The translations under genes and the position numbers were made by a program. From assembly GCA_900768685.1 (NCBI GenBank), contig CAAGDX010000034.1, forward strand, positions 62,001-126,000: a stretch of 64,000 nucleotides of DNA. The letters are read 5' to 3'. The notes beneath the pieces are model-generated. The model had not been told where the DNA came from. It made no database searches and saw only the letters and a program-made list of their open reading frames with translations. Shown here one piece after another: positions 25,537 through 33,636 of this stretch. How positions within the stretch are numbered: the first letter of the stretch is position 1; every line of letters starts with the position of its first letter. This DNA is from Bacteroidales bacterium. GTDB lineage: Bacteria > Bacteroidota > Bacteroidia > Bacteroidales > Muribaculaceae.

Positions 25537-26928
25537 TTATAAGAATTTTCTCGGGTCTGTGATAGTGCCTGTAATGGCCGCAGCGGCTGCAGTGAGCGGT
25601 GAAGCAAGGATAGTTCTTGCACCCGGTCCCTGGCGACCTTCAAAGTTTCTGTTTGAAGTGGAAATGCAGAGTTTGCCTTCCGGAATTTTGTCATCGTTCA
25701 TAGCGAGGCATGCACTGCAACCGGGCTGACGCAGTTCCATTCCTGCTTCGGCTATAATGCGGTCTATTCCTTCGGCTATAATCTGCTTTTCCACGGCTTT
25801 AGAGCCGGGAACGAGCCAAACCGTGACACCTTCTGCTTTTTTTCTGCCTTTTATGATACGAGCAAAATCGCGGAAATCCTCAATTCTGCCATTTGTGCAA
25901 CTACCCAGAAAAACATAGTCTATTTTCTTGCCTTGCAGATTTTCACCTTCTGCAAACTGCATATAGTCCAGAGCTTTAACGTATGAGCCTCTTGCACTTG
26001 CATCTTCCGGAGCGGCAGGTATATCTTCATCAATAGCAATACCCATGCCCGGGTTTGTGCCGAATGTGATGCGAGGTTTGATGTCTGCGGCATTAAAAGT
26101 TATTTCCTTGTCAAATACTGCATCGGCATCGCTTTGCAGTGACAGCCATTTAGCTGCAAGTGCTTCGTAGTCAATGTCTTTTGGCAAGTTTTCTCTATTT
26201 TTGCAGTATTCAATGGTGGTTTCGTCCGGGGCAACCATACCACCGCGGGCACCCATCTCGATAGACATATTGCATACTGTCATTCTGCCCTCCATACTCA
26301 TGTTGCGGAACACTTCTCCGGCGTATTCCACAAAGTAGCCTGTAGCACCGGAAGTGGTGAGTTGTGAGATGATGTAAAGTGCTACGTCTTTGGGTGTTAC
26401 ACCTGTTCCGAGCTTGCCGTCAACCGTGATACGCATAGTTTTAGGCTTGGTTTGCAGCAGGCACTGGCTTGCCATCACCATTTCCACTTCCGAGGTGCCT
26501 ATTCCGAATGCGATAGCGCCGAAAGCACCGTGAGTGGAGGTGTGAGAGTCGCCGCAAACAATCGTCATGCCCGGAAGGGTGTAGCCGTATTCCGGTCCCA
26601 TAACGTGGATAATACCGTTGTGCGAATCACCTATAGGATAGAACTTTAACCCGAAATCCGCCGCATTTTTGCTCAAAGCGTCAACTTGCTTTTTGGAAAC
26701 GGGGTCGGCTATGGGCTTGTCTTGGTGCAGGGTAGGGATATTGTGATCCGGAGTGCAAATAATTTTTTCCGGGCGGAAAATTTTGAGTCCTCTTTTGCGG
26801 AGAGCATCAAAAGCCTGGGGCGAAGTCACCTCGTGGCAGTAAAGACGGTCAATGTACAGCTGACAAGTGCCGCCCTCAATATTATTAACAATGTGAGAAT
26901 CCCAAATTTTATCAAAAAGAGTTTTCAT
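25537..26928 (-). CDS. leuC: 3-isopropylmalate dehydratase large subunit LeuC
   Basis: Large subunit of isopropylmalate isomerase; carries the catalytic 4Fe-4S cluster. At 463 residues it matches the bacterial LeuC length. It opens with TLFDKIWDSH and has VCGDSHTSTHGAFG near residue 130. The cluster ligands are the Cys of SCTNGR near 345 and the two Cys of GCSACLAMN near 408. Its ATG overlaps the leuA stop (ATGA), so LeuA and LeuC are probably translated together. Confidence 0.97.
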   Translation of the reverse strand: MKTLFDKIWDSHIVNNIEGGTCQLYIDRLYCHEVTSPQAFDALRKRGLKIFRPEKIICTPDHNIPTLHQDKPIADPVSKKQVDALSKNAADFGLKFYPIGDSHNGIIHVMGPEYGYTLPGMTIVCGDSHTSTHGAFGAIAFGIGTSEVEMVMASQCLLQTKPKTMRITVDGKLGTGVTPKDVALYIISQLTTSGATGYFVEYAGEVFRNMSMEGRMTVCNMSIEMGARGGMVAPDETTIEYCKNRENLPKDIDYEALAAKWLSLQSDADAVFDKEITFNAADIKPRITFGTNPGMGIAIDEDIPAAPEDASARGSYVKALDYMQFAEGENLQGKKIDYVFLGSCTNGRIEDFRDFARIIKGRKKAEGVTVWLVPGSKAVEKQIIAEGIDRIIAEAGMELRQPGCSACLAMNDDKIPEGKLCISTSNRNFEGRQGPGARTILASPLTAAAAAITGTITDPRKFL

Positions 26929-28439
26929 CAGTGTTGTGTAGCGTCTATTTGAAATTTGTTTATAGCATCAATGAAGGCTTCAGCGGAAGCAGCCACGATG
27001 TCTGTGTTTGCGGAGAAACCGTAATATTGGTTGCCGTCGTGTTCTACTGTCATGTGAACTTTTCCCACATCGTTGCTGCCACGGTTTATGGCTTGAATGA
27101 GGAACTCTTTCACAATCATTGTGCGGTGGATAATGAGTTTGATAGCGGAAATAGCAGCATCAACAGGACCGTTTCCGGAAGCGCAAGCCTCAAATTTTTC
27201 ACCGGAGATGTCAAGTCCTACGCTTGCCACGGAGCGGATACCCACGCCGCTTGTAACTTGCAGATATTCAAGTTTTATGCGGTGGTGAGCCAGGTGATGT
27301 TTGCCGGCGAGCATGAGTACATCGTCGTCGTTTATTTCTTTTTTCTTATCAGCGAGTTTGAGGAACGCTTCGTATGTCTTGTCAAGGTGTTCCTTGTCCA
27401 TCTCAATGCCGAGCGTTTGCAAGCGGTGCTTGAGAGCCGCACGTCCGCTGCGAGCAGTGAGGAGGATAGAGTTTTCGTCAATACCCACATCTTTGGGGTC
27501 AATAATCTCGTAGCTTTCGCGGTTTTTGAGCACGCCGTCCTGGTGGATACCGGAAGAATGAGCAAATGCATTGCGACCCACGATAGCCTTGTTTGGCTGA
27601 ACAGGCATATTCATAAGGCTGGATACCATACGGCTCACGCGATAGATGTTTTGCGTGTTGATATTTGTCTGAATGTCAAGTTCTTTATGGCTCTTGAATG
27701 CCATTACTACCTCTTCCAACGAAGTGTTTCCGGCACGTTCTCCGATACCGTTTATAGTTACTTCCGCCTGGCGTGCACCGGCTATAATACCGCTGATAGA
27801 GTTTGCGGTAGCCATACCGAGGTCATTGTGGCAGTGAGTAGCGATAGTTACTTTGTCTATGCCATTCACATTTTCCACAAGATATTTGATTTTAGCGGCA
27901 AACTCGTGAGGCATACAGTAGCCTGTGGTGTCCGGAATGTTAATAACCGTAGCACCTGCTTTGATGACTGCTTCCACCACTCGTGCAAGGTACTCATTAT
28001 CAGTACGTCCGGCATCTTCTGCATAAAACTGCACGTCTTCCACAAATTTCTTTGCGTATGCCACTGCAGCCACTGCACGTTCTATTATTTCCTCGCGATT
28101 TGAGTTGAATTTATATTTAATGTGCATATCGGATGTGCCGATACCTGTGTGGATTCGTCCTCTTTTGGCGTATTTTAGTGCTTCCGCAGCCACTCGGATA
28201 TCATTTTCCACAGCACGGGTAAGTGCACAAATAGTGGGCCATGTCACGGCTTTGGAAATTTCCACTACGGACTTAAAGTCACCGGGGCTTGAAACCGGAA
28301 ATCCGGCTTCAATCACATCTACGCCTAATAATTCAAGTGCTTTTGCAACTTCTATTTTTTCCACCGTGTTCAGCTGACAGCCCGGAACTTGCTCGCCGTC
28401 GCGTAAAGTAGTGTCAAAAATATACAATCTATTATTCAT
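26928..28439 (-). CDS. leuA: 2-isopropylmalate synthase LeuA
   Basis: First committed step of leucine synthesis: acetyl-CoA plus 2-oxoisovalerate gives 2-isopropylmalate. The 503-residue protein has the HMGL-like TIM barrel with IFDTTLRDGEQVPG at the start, THCHNDLGMATAN near 203 and GIGERAGNTSLEE near 235. It also keeps the C-terminal LeuA dimer domain (about 365-500) that mediates leucine feedback inhibition in this family. It is the first gene of leuACDB. No leader peptide rich in leucine codons is evident upstream. Confidence 0.96.
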   Translation of the reverse strand: MNNRLYIFDTTLRDGEQVPGCQLNTVEKIEVAKALELLGVDVIEAGFPVSSPGDFKSVVEISKAVTWPTICALTRAVENDIRVAAEALKYAKRGRIHTGIGTSDMHIKYKFNSNREEIIERAVAAVAYAKKFVEDVQFYAEDAGRTDNEYLARVVEAVIKAGATVINIPDTTGYCMPHEFAAKIKYLVENVNGIDKVTIATHCHNDLGMATANSISGIIAGARQAEVTINGIGERAGNTSLEEVVMAFKSHKELDIQTNINTQNIYRVSRMVSSLMNMPVQPNKAIVGRNAFAHSSGIHQDGVLKNRESYEIIDPKDVGIDENSILLTARSGRAALKHRLQTLGIEMDKEHLDKTYEAFLKLADKKKEINDDDVLMLAGKHHLAHHRIKLEYLQVTSGVGIRSVASVGLDISGEKFEACASGNGPVDAAISAIKLIIHRTMIVKEFLIQAINRGSNDVGKVHMTVEHDGNQYYGFSANTDIVAASAEAFIDAINKFQIDATQH

Positions 28440-28466
28440 TTTTTACCTTTTACTGTTATTTTTTCG

Positions 28467-28474
28467 CAAAATTA
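28467..28474 (-). promoter_or_regulatory. Putative -7 box for leuACDB
   Basis: TAATTTTG on the minus strand, 27 bases before the leuA ATG. No TTTG lies at the right distance upstream, so the match is partial. Confidence 0.4.
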
Positions 28475-28591
28475 GTGATAATAATTGAAATTTCACCTTA
28501 ATGTAACATATTTTTTGCGAAATTAGTAGAAAATTGAGGGAAAAAGTTTTTGCAGGGAGGCAATTTGAGCGGATTTCCTGCTTTTCCGCAA

Positions 28592-28641
28592 TAGCTTATT
28601 TAGCTACTATAGCTACATAGCTACTATAGTTATTTTAGCTA
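28592..28641. repeat. 9-base-period TAGCTA array
   Basis: TAGCT or TAGTT starts at 28592, 28601, 28610, 28618, 28627 and 28636, that is every 9 bases with one 8-base step (units like TAGCTACTA). The same pattern occurs at 42962-42997. It lies in the 390-base gap between leuA and the ATPase gene. Confidence 0.7.
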
Positions 28642-28694
28642 AGCAAGCAATTTTAGCTGACTCGGCTATTTTCATTCGGGCTATTTTGGGAAAA

Positions 28695-28799
28695 TAAGGA
28701 AGTGAATTAACAAAAATTAAGACATTTAAGGAAGTTAGAGTAGCAAAAAAGTGGAAAATAAGGAAGTTTAAGGTATAATTTTTGGGGAAATAAGGAAGT
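28695..28799. repeat. Four TAAGGAAGT repeats at exact 32-base spacing
   Basis: TAAGGAAGT starts at 28695, 28727, 28759 and 28791. Exactly 32 bases separate each start while the 23 bases between differ. The last copy sits between the -33 and -7 boxes of the ATPase promoter. Confidence 0.8.
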
Positions 28800-28812
28800 T
28801 TGACTATATTTG
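28781..28812 (+). promoter_or_regulatory. Promoter of the DUF4143 ATPase gene
   Basis: TTTG (28781-28784), 20 bases, TATATTTG (28805-28812): a full match. It rules out the TTG at 28800 as a start codon. Confidence 0.8.
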
Positions 28813-28832
28813 CACCTAAAAATCAGAGTGTT

Positions 28833-30113
28833 ATGGAATTGTTAGATTTAACGGAAATATTGGCAGACCAAAAAGCAGATTTTCTTGGAGAGGATTGTGC
28901 CTCTTATTGCGATAGATTGGAGAGTAAAATGTTATCTTCCGAAAGCAAGCTTGCACAAGTTGTTATAGGGGTCAGACGGAGTGGTAAATCCACTTTATGT
29001 ACTCAATATCTGAGAAACCACAATATTAATTGTGGTTACATAAATTTTGATGATGAAAGATTGTATAATCTTAAAACGGAAGATTTGAATAAAGCATTAA
29101 AAGCGATATACATTCTATACGGGCAAGTAGATACACTCTTTTTTGATGAAATACAAAATGTGGAAGCATGGCCACTGTTTATAAATAGACTGCTACGGCA
29201 AAACAAACATATATTTTTAACGGGGTCTAATTCAAAATTGTTGTCTAATGAGTTGATGACTCATTTGACAGGTCGAAGTAATAAGGTAGAGCTTTATCCT
29301 TTCTCTTTTAGTGAGTTTTGCAGAATGAAGGATGTAGATACGGTTTCTATCACAACAAAAGCAGCAGGACTCCGTCAGCATGCGTTACATGAATATATAA
29401 GTAATGGGGGAATGCCGGAATTGCTTAATGAAAGTAATAAAAAAGGATATATTACAGGACTGTTTAATGCGATAATATACAATGATATTTCCAAAAGATT
29501 CAAAGTTAAGTATGTGGATTCGCTGTATAAGATGGCACAGCTGCTGGCAAATAATTTTTCCCAGGAATATAGTCCGAGTTCAATATCAAAACTCTTGGGA
29601 ATATCAAATCATACAGTGGATAAGTACTATCAATACTTAAAAGAGGCTTTTTTATTGATAGGAATACCTAAATTTTCATTTAAGGCGAAAGAAAGAAACC
29701 GAATGGAAAAATGCTATGTGATAGATATTTCATTTGCAACAGAATTGGAAAATACGTTTTCTCTTGAAAATTTGGGCTGGAAATTGGAGAATGCTGTATG
29801 CATAGAATTGATGAGGCGATATCATCATTTGTATGCAGAGGTGTTTTTCTATAAAGAAAAGTCTTTTGAAGTGGATTTCGTAATTGCCGGAGGGGGTAAA
29901 GTGAAAGAACTTATACAAGTGAGTTATGATATTTCTTCAGAGAAAACTATGAAAAGAGAAATTCAAGGATTGATAACCGGTGCAAAAAAGCTAAATTGCA
30001 AAAATCTTACGTTGATTTCATTTTCCGATAAGAAAAAATTGTCTGTAGAAGGGTATGAAATTAATGTTATACCTGCTGTTGATTGGTTTTTAGAGGCAAA
30101 CAGTGAAAAATAA
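28833..30113 (+). CDS. AAA ATPase with DUF4143 domain
   Basis: A 426-residue ATP-binding protein of the AAA_14/DUF4143 type, common and multi-copy in Bacteroidetes and of unknown cellular role. Walker A is GVRRSGKST near residue 49 and Walker B is LFFDEIQNVE near 105. A sensor-type TGSNSKLL lies near 130. The DUF4143 region, with a winged-helix part (SISKLLGISNHTVDKYYQYL near 250) and a PD-(D/E)xK nuclease-like end (EVDFVIAGGGKVKELIQVSY near 348), follows. I chose ATG 28833, as the frame's earlier TTG lies within the promoter. A relative is encoded at 56042-57373. Confidence 0.9.
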   Translation: MELLDLTEILADQKADFLGEDCASYCDRLESKMLSSESKLAQVVIGVRRSGKSTLCTQYLRNHNINCGYINFDDERLYNLKTEDLNKALKAIYILYGQVDTLFFDEIQNVEAWPLFINRLLRQNKHIFLTGSNSKLLSNELMTHLTGRSNKVELYPFSFSEFCRMKDVDTVSITTKAAGLRQHALHEYISNGGMPELLNESNKKGYITGLFNAIIYNDISKRFKVKYVDSLYKMAQLLANNFSQEYSPSSISKLLGISNHTVDKYYQYLKEAFLLIGIPKFSFKAKERNRMEKCYVIDISFATELENTFSLENLGWKLENAVCIELMRRYHHLYAEVFFYKEKSFEVDFVIAGGGKVKELIQVSYDISSEKTMKREIQGLITGAKKLNCKNLTLISFSDKKKLSVEGYEINVIPAVDWFLEANSEK

Positions 30114-30134
30114 ATTAGGAAAAATGGCAGTAAG

Positions 30135-30166
30135 TTTGCGTAGTTGGAAAAAAGTTTATATCTTTG
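30135..30166 (+). promoter_or_regulatory. Promoter of rpmH
   Basis: TTTG (30135-30138), 20 bases, TATCTTTG (30159-30166): a full match, 46 bases before the rpmH ATG. Confidence 0.8.
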
Positions 30167-30212
30167 CAGTCCGAAAAAATGTGAAAATAATAATAAAAAA
30201 TACCTATAGGCA

Positions 30213-30368
30213 ATGAAAAGAACATTTCAACCATCAAACAGAAAGAGAGTCAACAAACATGGCTTCCGTGAAAGAATGTCAACTCCGGACGGTCGTAAAG
30301 TGCTTGCACGTCGCCGTGCAAAAGGTCGTGCACGCCTTACAGTATCAGACTCAATCGCAGGAAAATAA
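30213..30368 (+). CDS. rpmH: 50S ribosomal protein L34
   Basis: A 51-residue, very basic protein. It starts MKRTFQPSNRKRVNKHGF and continues RMSTPDGRKVLARRRAKGR, the universal L34 signature. L34 sits at the base of the large ribosomal subunit near the exit tunnel. In many bacteria it is followed by rnpA near the origin. Here it stands alone between a DUF4143 ATPase gene and an envelope cluster, with its own promoter and terminator. Confidence 0.97.
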   Translation: MKRTFQPSNRKRVNKHGFRERMSTPDGRKVLARRRAKGRARLTVSDSIAGK

Positions 30369-30397
30369 TTTGCTGATTCATTAACAAACGGATAAGC

Positions 30398-30434
30398 AGG
30401 CGATGCCATACAGGTGTCGCCTTTCCTCGTTTTA
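30398..30434 (+). terminator. Terminator after rpmH
   Basis: AGGCGATGCC pairs with GGTGTCGCCT (two wobble pairs) around ATACA, followed by TTCCTCGTTTT. A second, weaker hairpin (AAAAGTCC/GGGGCTTTT) lies at 30495-30518. The rest of the 290-base gap to the next gene holds a -7-like TAATTTTG at 30628-30635. Confidence 0.75.
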
Positions 30435-30659
30435 TGGGGCGTGATGCGTATCTATGACAAACATATAAAAGAGTATTGGCTGATTGCCGTTAAAAAGTCC
30501 TAAATATTGGGGCTTTTATCATAAATAATCTGCAAAGACTTGGTGCAAATCAAAGTAAGTTTATAAATTTGCGTGACTTTTTGTGGCAATAAAGCAATTA
30601 TTTGTGTAATTATTGGCAAAAAAGTAGTAATTTTGCACTTTAGTATTAAAAAGAGAAAT

Positions 30660-32177
30660 ATGTTAAGAAAACTGATTTATACCGTTTTTACCGTATATAT
30701 ACTGTCGGCAATGACTTCGTGTAATTCCGACACGCCGGACGACCAAAGAGTGGATTTATATTCCAGTGCGGAAGTTACGGCATTTTCGCTTCAGGAAAAC
30801 GACAAAATTCTTGTTGGCCTGGACTCCGTAAAGTTTAGTATAAACCTTATGGAGGGGCAGATTTACAATGCGGATTCACTCCCGCTCGGCACAAGAATAA
30901 ACCGTCTTCTTGTAAATATCACTGCAAACAATGCTTCTACGGCAGAAATCACATTCCGCACTTCCGCAGGACGTGACTCTGTGGTGAACTACTTGGAAAC
31001 CACAACAGACAGTATAGACTTTTCCAATGCACCCGTAAAACTCAAAATCGTTTCCGCAGACAAGACTACAACCATGAACTACACCATCAAGGTGAATGTT
31101 CACAAGATGAAGCCGGACTCTCTGAGTTGGACACGAATTGCAAGCCGCAATTTGCCTTCTATCTTTAATGTTCCGTCTGAGCAGAAAACGGTGAAAGCAG
31201 CAGACAAATTTTATTGCCTCACATCAAATAGCGAACAGTACTGCATCGCACAGTCAACTCACCCGGAAGCGGAAGAATGGAATATGAAATACGTTTCATT
31301 CGGTTTTACACCGGATGTTGAGTCTTTCAGCGGAAATGACACCGGTCTTTACATCCTTGATGCTGCGGGAAATCTCTACGAAAGCACAGACGAGTGTGAC
31401 ACTTGGCAGCAGATTGAAGGACAAAAATGGTTTGGAATAATCGGCGGCTATGAAGAGCTGCTTCTTGGAGTGATAAAGGATGGAAATACGTATAAATACA
31501 CCAATTATCCATGTGGAATTACGTATGACGCACCGGAAGGATTCCCGATTAAAGGCTCAAGCCAGCTTTTTGAATATTCCACAAAGTGGAGCCCGCAAAC
31601 TCAGGTGATTATGGCAGGCGGACTTGATGCAAACATGAAACCTGTAAGCAGCACTTGGGCTTACGACGGAATGAAGTGGGGTGATATAACTTCAGACCGC
31701 AGAATATGTGCAGCAGAAGGAATGTGTCTTGTGCCATATTATATATGCGTAACAGATACGACAAACTGGAACGTGACGCGTGAGGACGTTCTTCTTGCAT
31801 TTGGTGGCAGAATTAGCGACGGCACTATGAATACCACCACATATATTTCCTCCGACCTTGGTTTTAACTGGAGAAAAGCCGGACAATTGATGCAACTGCC
31901 GGAAATTGTTCCACAAATGTTTGGCAGCCAGGTATTTATATGCGAAAAAACACTCACTGGTGCATCTCGCACTGCAAGCGAATGGGTTGAAAAAGATGCA
32001 GGAATACTACCTGCGTGGTACACCGTTTCCGCACCAATCTCCCGAGCTTCTACGGAAATCACGGAATGGAACACACCTTATATATATATGTTTGGCGGTG
32101 TGAACAATAATTACACGCTTTACAACACAGTATGGCGAGGTGTGATAAATCGCCTTGAGTTCAAACCAATACAATAA
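30660..32177 (+). CDS. DUF6242 lipoprotein
   Basis: A 505-residue lipoprotein. I chose ATG 30660 because the signal peptide begins there (MLRKLIYTVFTVYILSAMTSC, lipobox SAMTSC). An upstream TTG adds 29 residues that would run through a promoter-like sequence. An Ig-like N-terminal part (about 25-150) is followed by Kelch/propeller-like repeats (about 170-500; MFGGVNN near the end). Its position at the head of the DUF6089-uppS-bamA-skp order matches Bacteroides genomes. No biochemical role is known; an envelope function is inferred from context. Confidence 0.82.
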   Translation: MLRKLIYTVFTVYILSAMTSCNSDTPDDQRVDLYSSAEVTAFSLQENDKILVGLDSVKFSINLMEGQIYNADSLPLGTRINRLLVNITANNASTAEITFRTSAGRDSVVNYLETTTDSIDFSNAPVKLKIVSADKTTTMNYTIKVNVHKMKPDSLSWTRIASRNLPSIFNVPSEQKTVKAADKFYCLTSNSEQYCIAQSTHPEAEEWNMKYVSFGFTPDVESFSGNDTGLYILDAAGNLYESTDECDTWQQIEGQKWFGIIGGYEELLLGVIKDGNTYKYTNYPCGITYDAPEGFPIKGSSQLFEYSTKWSPQTQVIMAGGLDANMKPVSSTWAYDGMKWGDITSDRRICAAEGMCLVPYYICVTDTTNWNVTREDVLLAFGGRISDGTMNTTTYISSDLGFNWRKAGQLMQLPEIVPQMFGSQVFICEKTLTGASRTASEWVEKDAGILPAWYTVSAPISRASTEITEWNTPYIYMFGGVNNNYTLYNTVWRGVINRLEFKPIQ

Positions 32178-32184
32178 TACGGAT

Positions 32185-32859
32185 TTGAAACGGATTTTCC
32201 TCATATTATCCATTTTCTTGGTGACACTTGCGGCATCATCCCAGGAATCCAAGTACAAATTTGACTTTGGCGGTCAGATTGGTATGAGCGGCTATCTTGG
32301 CGATGCAAACAACAGCAATATCTTCAAGCATCCGGGCTTCTCCGCAGGCTTGTCGTTCAGATATTTGCCTAATGTACGCATGGCAATACGCGGAATTTTC
32401 AACACAGCCTCACTGAGCGGAAACACGGCAGATATGGAGAATGTGCTTCCGGGTGGACAAAATTATGAGTTCTCCTCAAGAGTGTATGACCTCGGGGCAA
32501 GGTATGAATTTAACTTTTTGCCATACGGAATAGGAGAAACATACAAGAATCTGAAAAAACTTACGCCTTACATCACAATGGGATTTGGTGTCACGCTTGC
32601 AAGCTGTGACGGCGAAACAAGTTTTGCCCCAAACATTCCGCTGGGTATAGGTGCTAAATATAAACTTAATCACAGACTGAACCTCGGGCTTGAATTTACA
32701 ATGACCAAAGTTTTTGGCGACAAGGTAGATGGCAAGCTCCAAGACCTCTATTTAATAAAAAGCTCATTTATTAAAAATACAGACTGGTATAGCAACATTT
32801 CTTTTTCCGTGACATACGAGTTTGGAGAAAGATGTTCCACTTGCCACTATGTAGATTAA
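32185..32859 (+). CDS. DUF6089 outer-membrane beta-barrel protein
   Basis: A 224-residue protein with signal peptide KRIFLILSIFLVTLAASSQ. It is followed by an eight-strand-type small beta-barrel pattern (GGQIGMSGYLGDAN at the start, then repeated aromatic-ended strands, closing with SFSVTYEFG). This is the PorT-like/DUF6089 family regularly placed before uppS and bamA. I chose TTG 32185, 7 bases after the preceding stop, since it starts the signal peptide. The frame is open from 32155 with another TTG but that adds ten polar residues. Two Cys near the C terminus (CSTCHYVD) are unusual for an exported barrel. Confidence 0.8.
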   Translation: MKRIFLILSIFLVTLAASSQESKYKFDFGGQIGMSGYLGDANNSNIFKHPGFSAGLSFRYLPNVRMAIRGIFNTASLSGNTADMENVLPGGQNYEFSSRVYDLGARYEFNFLPYGIGETYKNLKKLTPYITMGFGVTLASCDGETSFAPNIPLGIGAKYKLNHRLNLGLEFTMTKVFGDKVDGKLQDLYLIKSSFIKNTDWYSNISFSVTYEFGERCSTCHYVD

Positions 32860-32892
32860 AAAAACGGAAGATTAACTGAAGAAATTTTAGTG

Positions 32893-33636
32893 ATGGAGAG
32901 CATAAAGGAAAAAATTGATATGAACAGAATTCCACGCCACGTAGCCGTGATTATGGACGGAAACGGACGATGGGCAAAAGCACGTAATCTGGAGCGTTCC
33001 GCCGGACATGTGCAGGGCGTGTCAACTGTTCGCCTTATCACGGAAATAGCTTCAGAACTGAATATAGGTTACCTCACGCTTTACACCTTTTCCACAGAAA
33101 ACTGGAATCGCCCCAAAGAGGAAGTAGATGCGCTTATGCACCTGATTGTCACGGCTATAGAACGTGAAACGCCGGACTTGATAAAAAACAACGTAAGGCT
33201 CACAATGATTGGCAACACGTCCCGTATGCCAAAATTTGCCCTGGACAGACTGAACAAGTGCATAGAGGACACAAGTGCGGATACCGGACTTACGCTGTGT
33301 TTGGCGTTGAGTTACTCCTCACGCTGGGAAATCACGGACGCCGTGAAGAAAATATCGCAAGAAGTGGCTACCGGAGTGCTTAAAGCAGAGGATATTACAG
33401 ACGAAACAGTGAGTGCTCATCTCACCACAGCTCAAATGCCGGATCCGGATTTGCTGATACGCACCGGAGGCGACAAGAGGGTAAGCAATTTCCTGTTGTG
33501 GCAGATAGCATACTCGGAAATATATATAACAGACAAATATTGGCCGGACTTTTCAAAAGAAGATTTCTGCCGAGCGATAGTAGAATATCAATCACGAGAA
33601 AGACGTTTCGGATTGACAAGTGAACAATTAAAATGA
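32893..33636 (+). CDS. uppS: Isoprenyl transferase UppS (undecaprenyl diphosphate synthase)
   Basis: Makes C55 undecaprenyl diphosphate, the lipid carrier for peptidoglycan and surface polysaccharides. The 247-residue protein has HVAVIMDGNGRWAK near residue 18 (catalytic Asp and diphosphate loop), TLYTFSTENWNRP near 63 and DLLIRTGGDKRVSNFLLWQ near 193, all family signatures. I prefer ATG 32893; a GTG directly before it is also possible. The stop overlaps the bamA ATG (ATGA). Confidence 0.96.
   Translation: MESIKEKIDMNRIPRHVAVIMDGNGRWAKARNLERSAGHVQGVSTVRLITEIASELNIGYLTLYTFSTENWNRPKEEVDALMHLIVTAIERETPDLIKNNVRLTMIGNTSRMPKFALDRLNKCIEDTSADTGLTLCLALSYSSRWEITDAVKKISQEVATGVLKAEDITDETVSAHLTTAQMPDPDLLIRTGGDKRVSNFLLWQIAYSEIYITDKYWPDFSKEDFCRAIVEYQSRERRFGLTSEQLK

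Noticed and set aside
25527..25694. An N-terminal extension of leuD by 56 codons.
   Set aside because: It lies inside leuC, does not resemble LeuD, and a good ATG follows the leuC stop by 10 bases.
26931..28103. A 390-codon frame on the plus strand opposite leuA.
   Set aside because: Antisense shadow of a clear, complete LeuA; Cys/His/Phe-rich composition is typical of the wrong strand.
28695..28799. The 32-base-period sites as a small CRISPR array.
   Set aside because: Only 9 bases are conserved, which is far shorter than a CRISPR repeat, and the last copy is inside a promoter; no cas genes.
28800..28832. TTG at 28800 as start of the DUF4143 ATPase.
   Set aside because: It falls between the -33 and -7 promoter boxes, so it cannot be in the mRNA; ATG 28833 is used.
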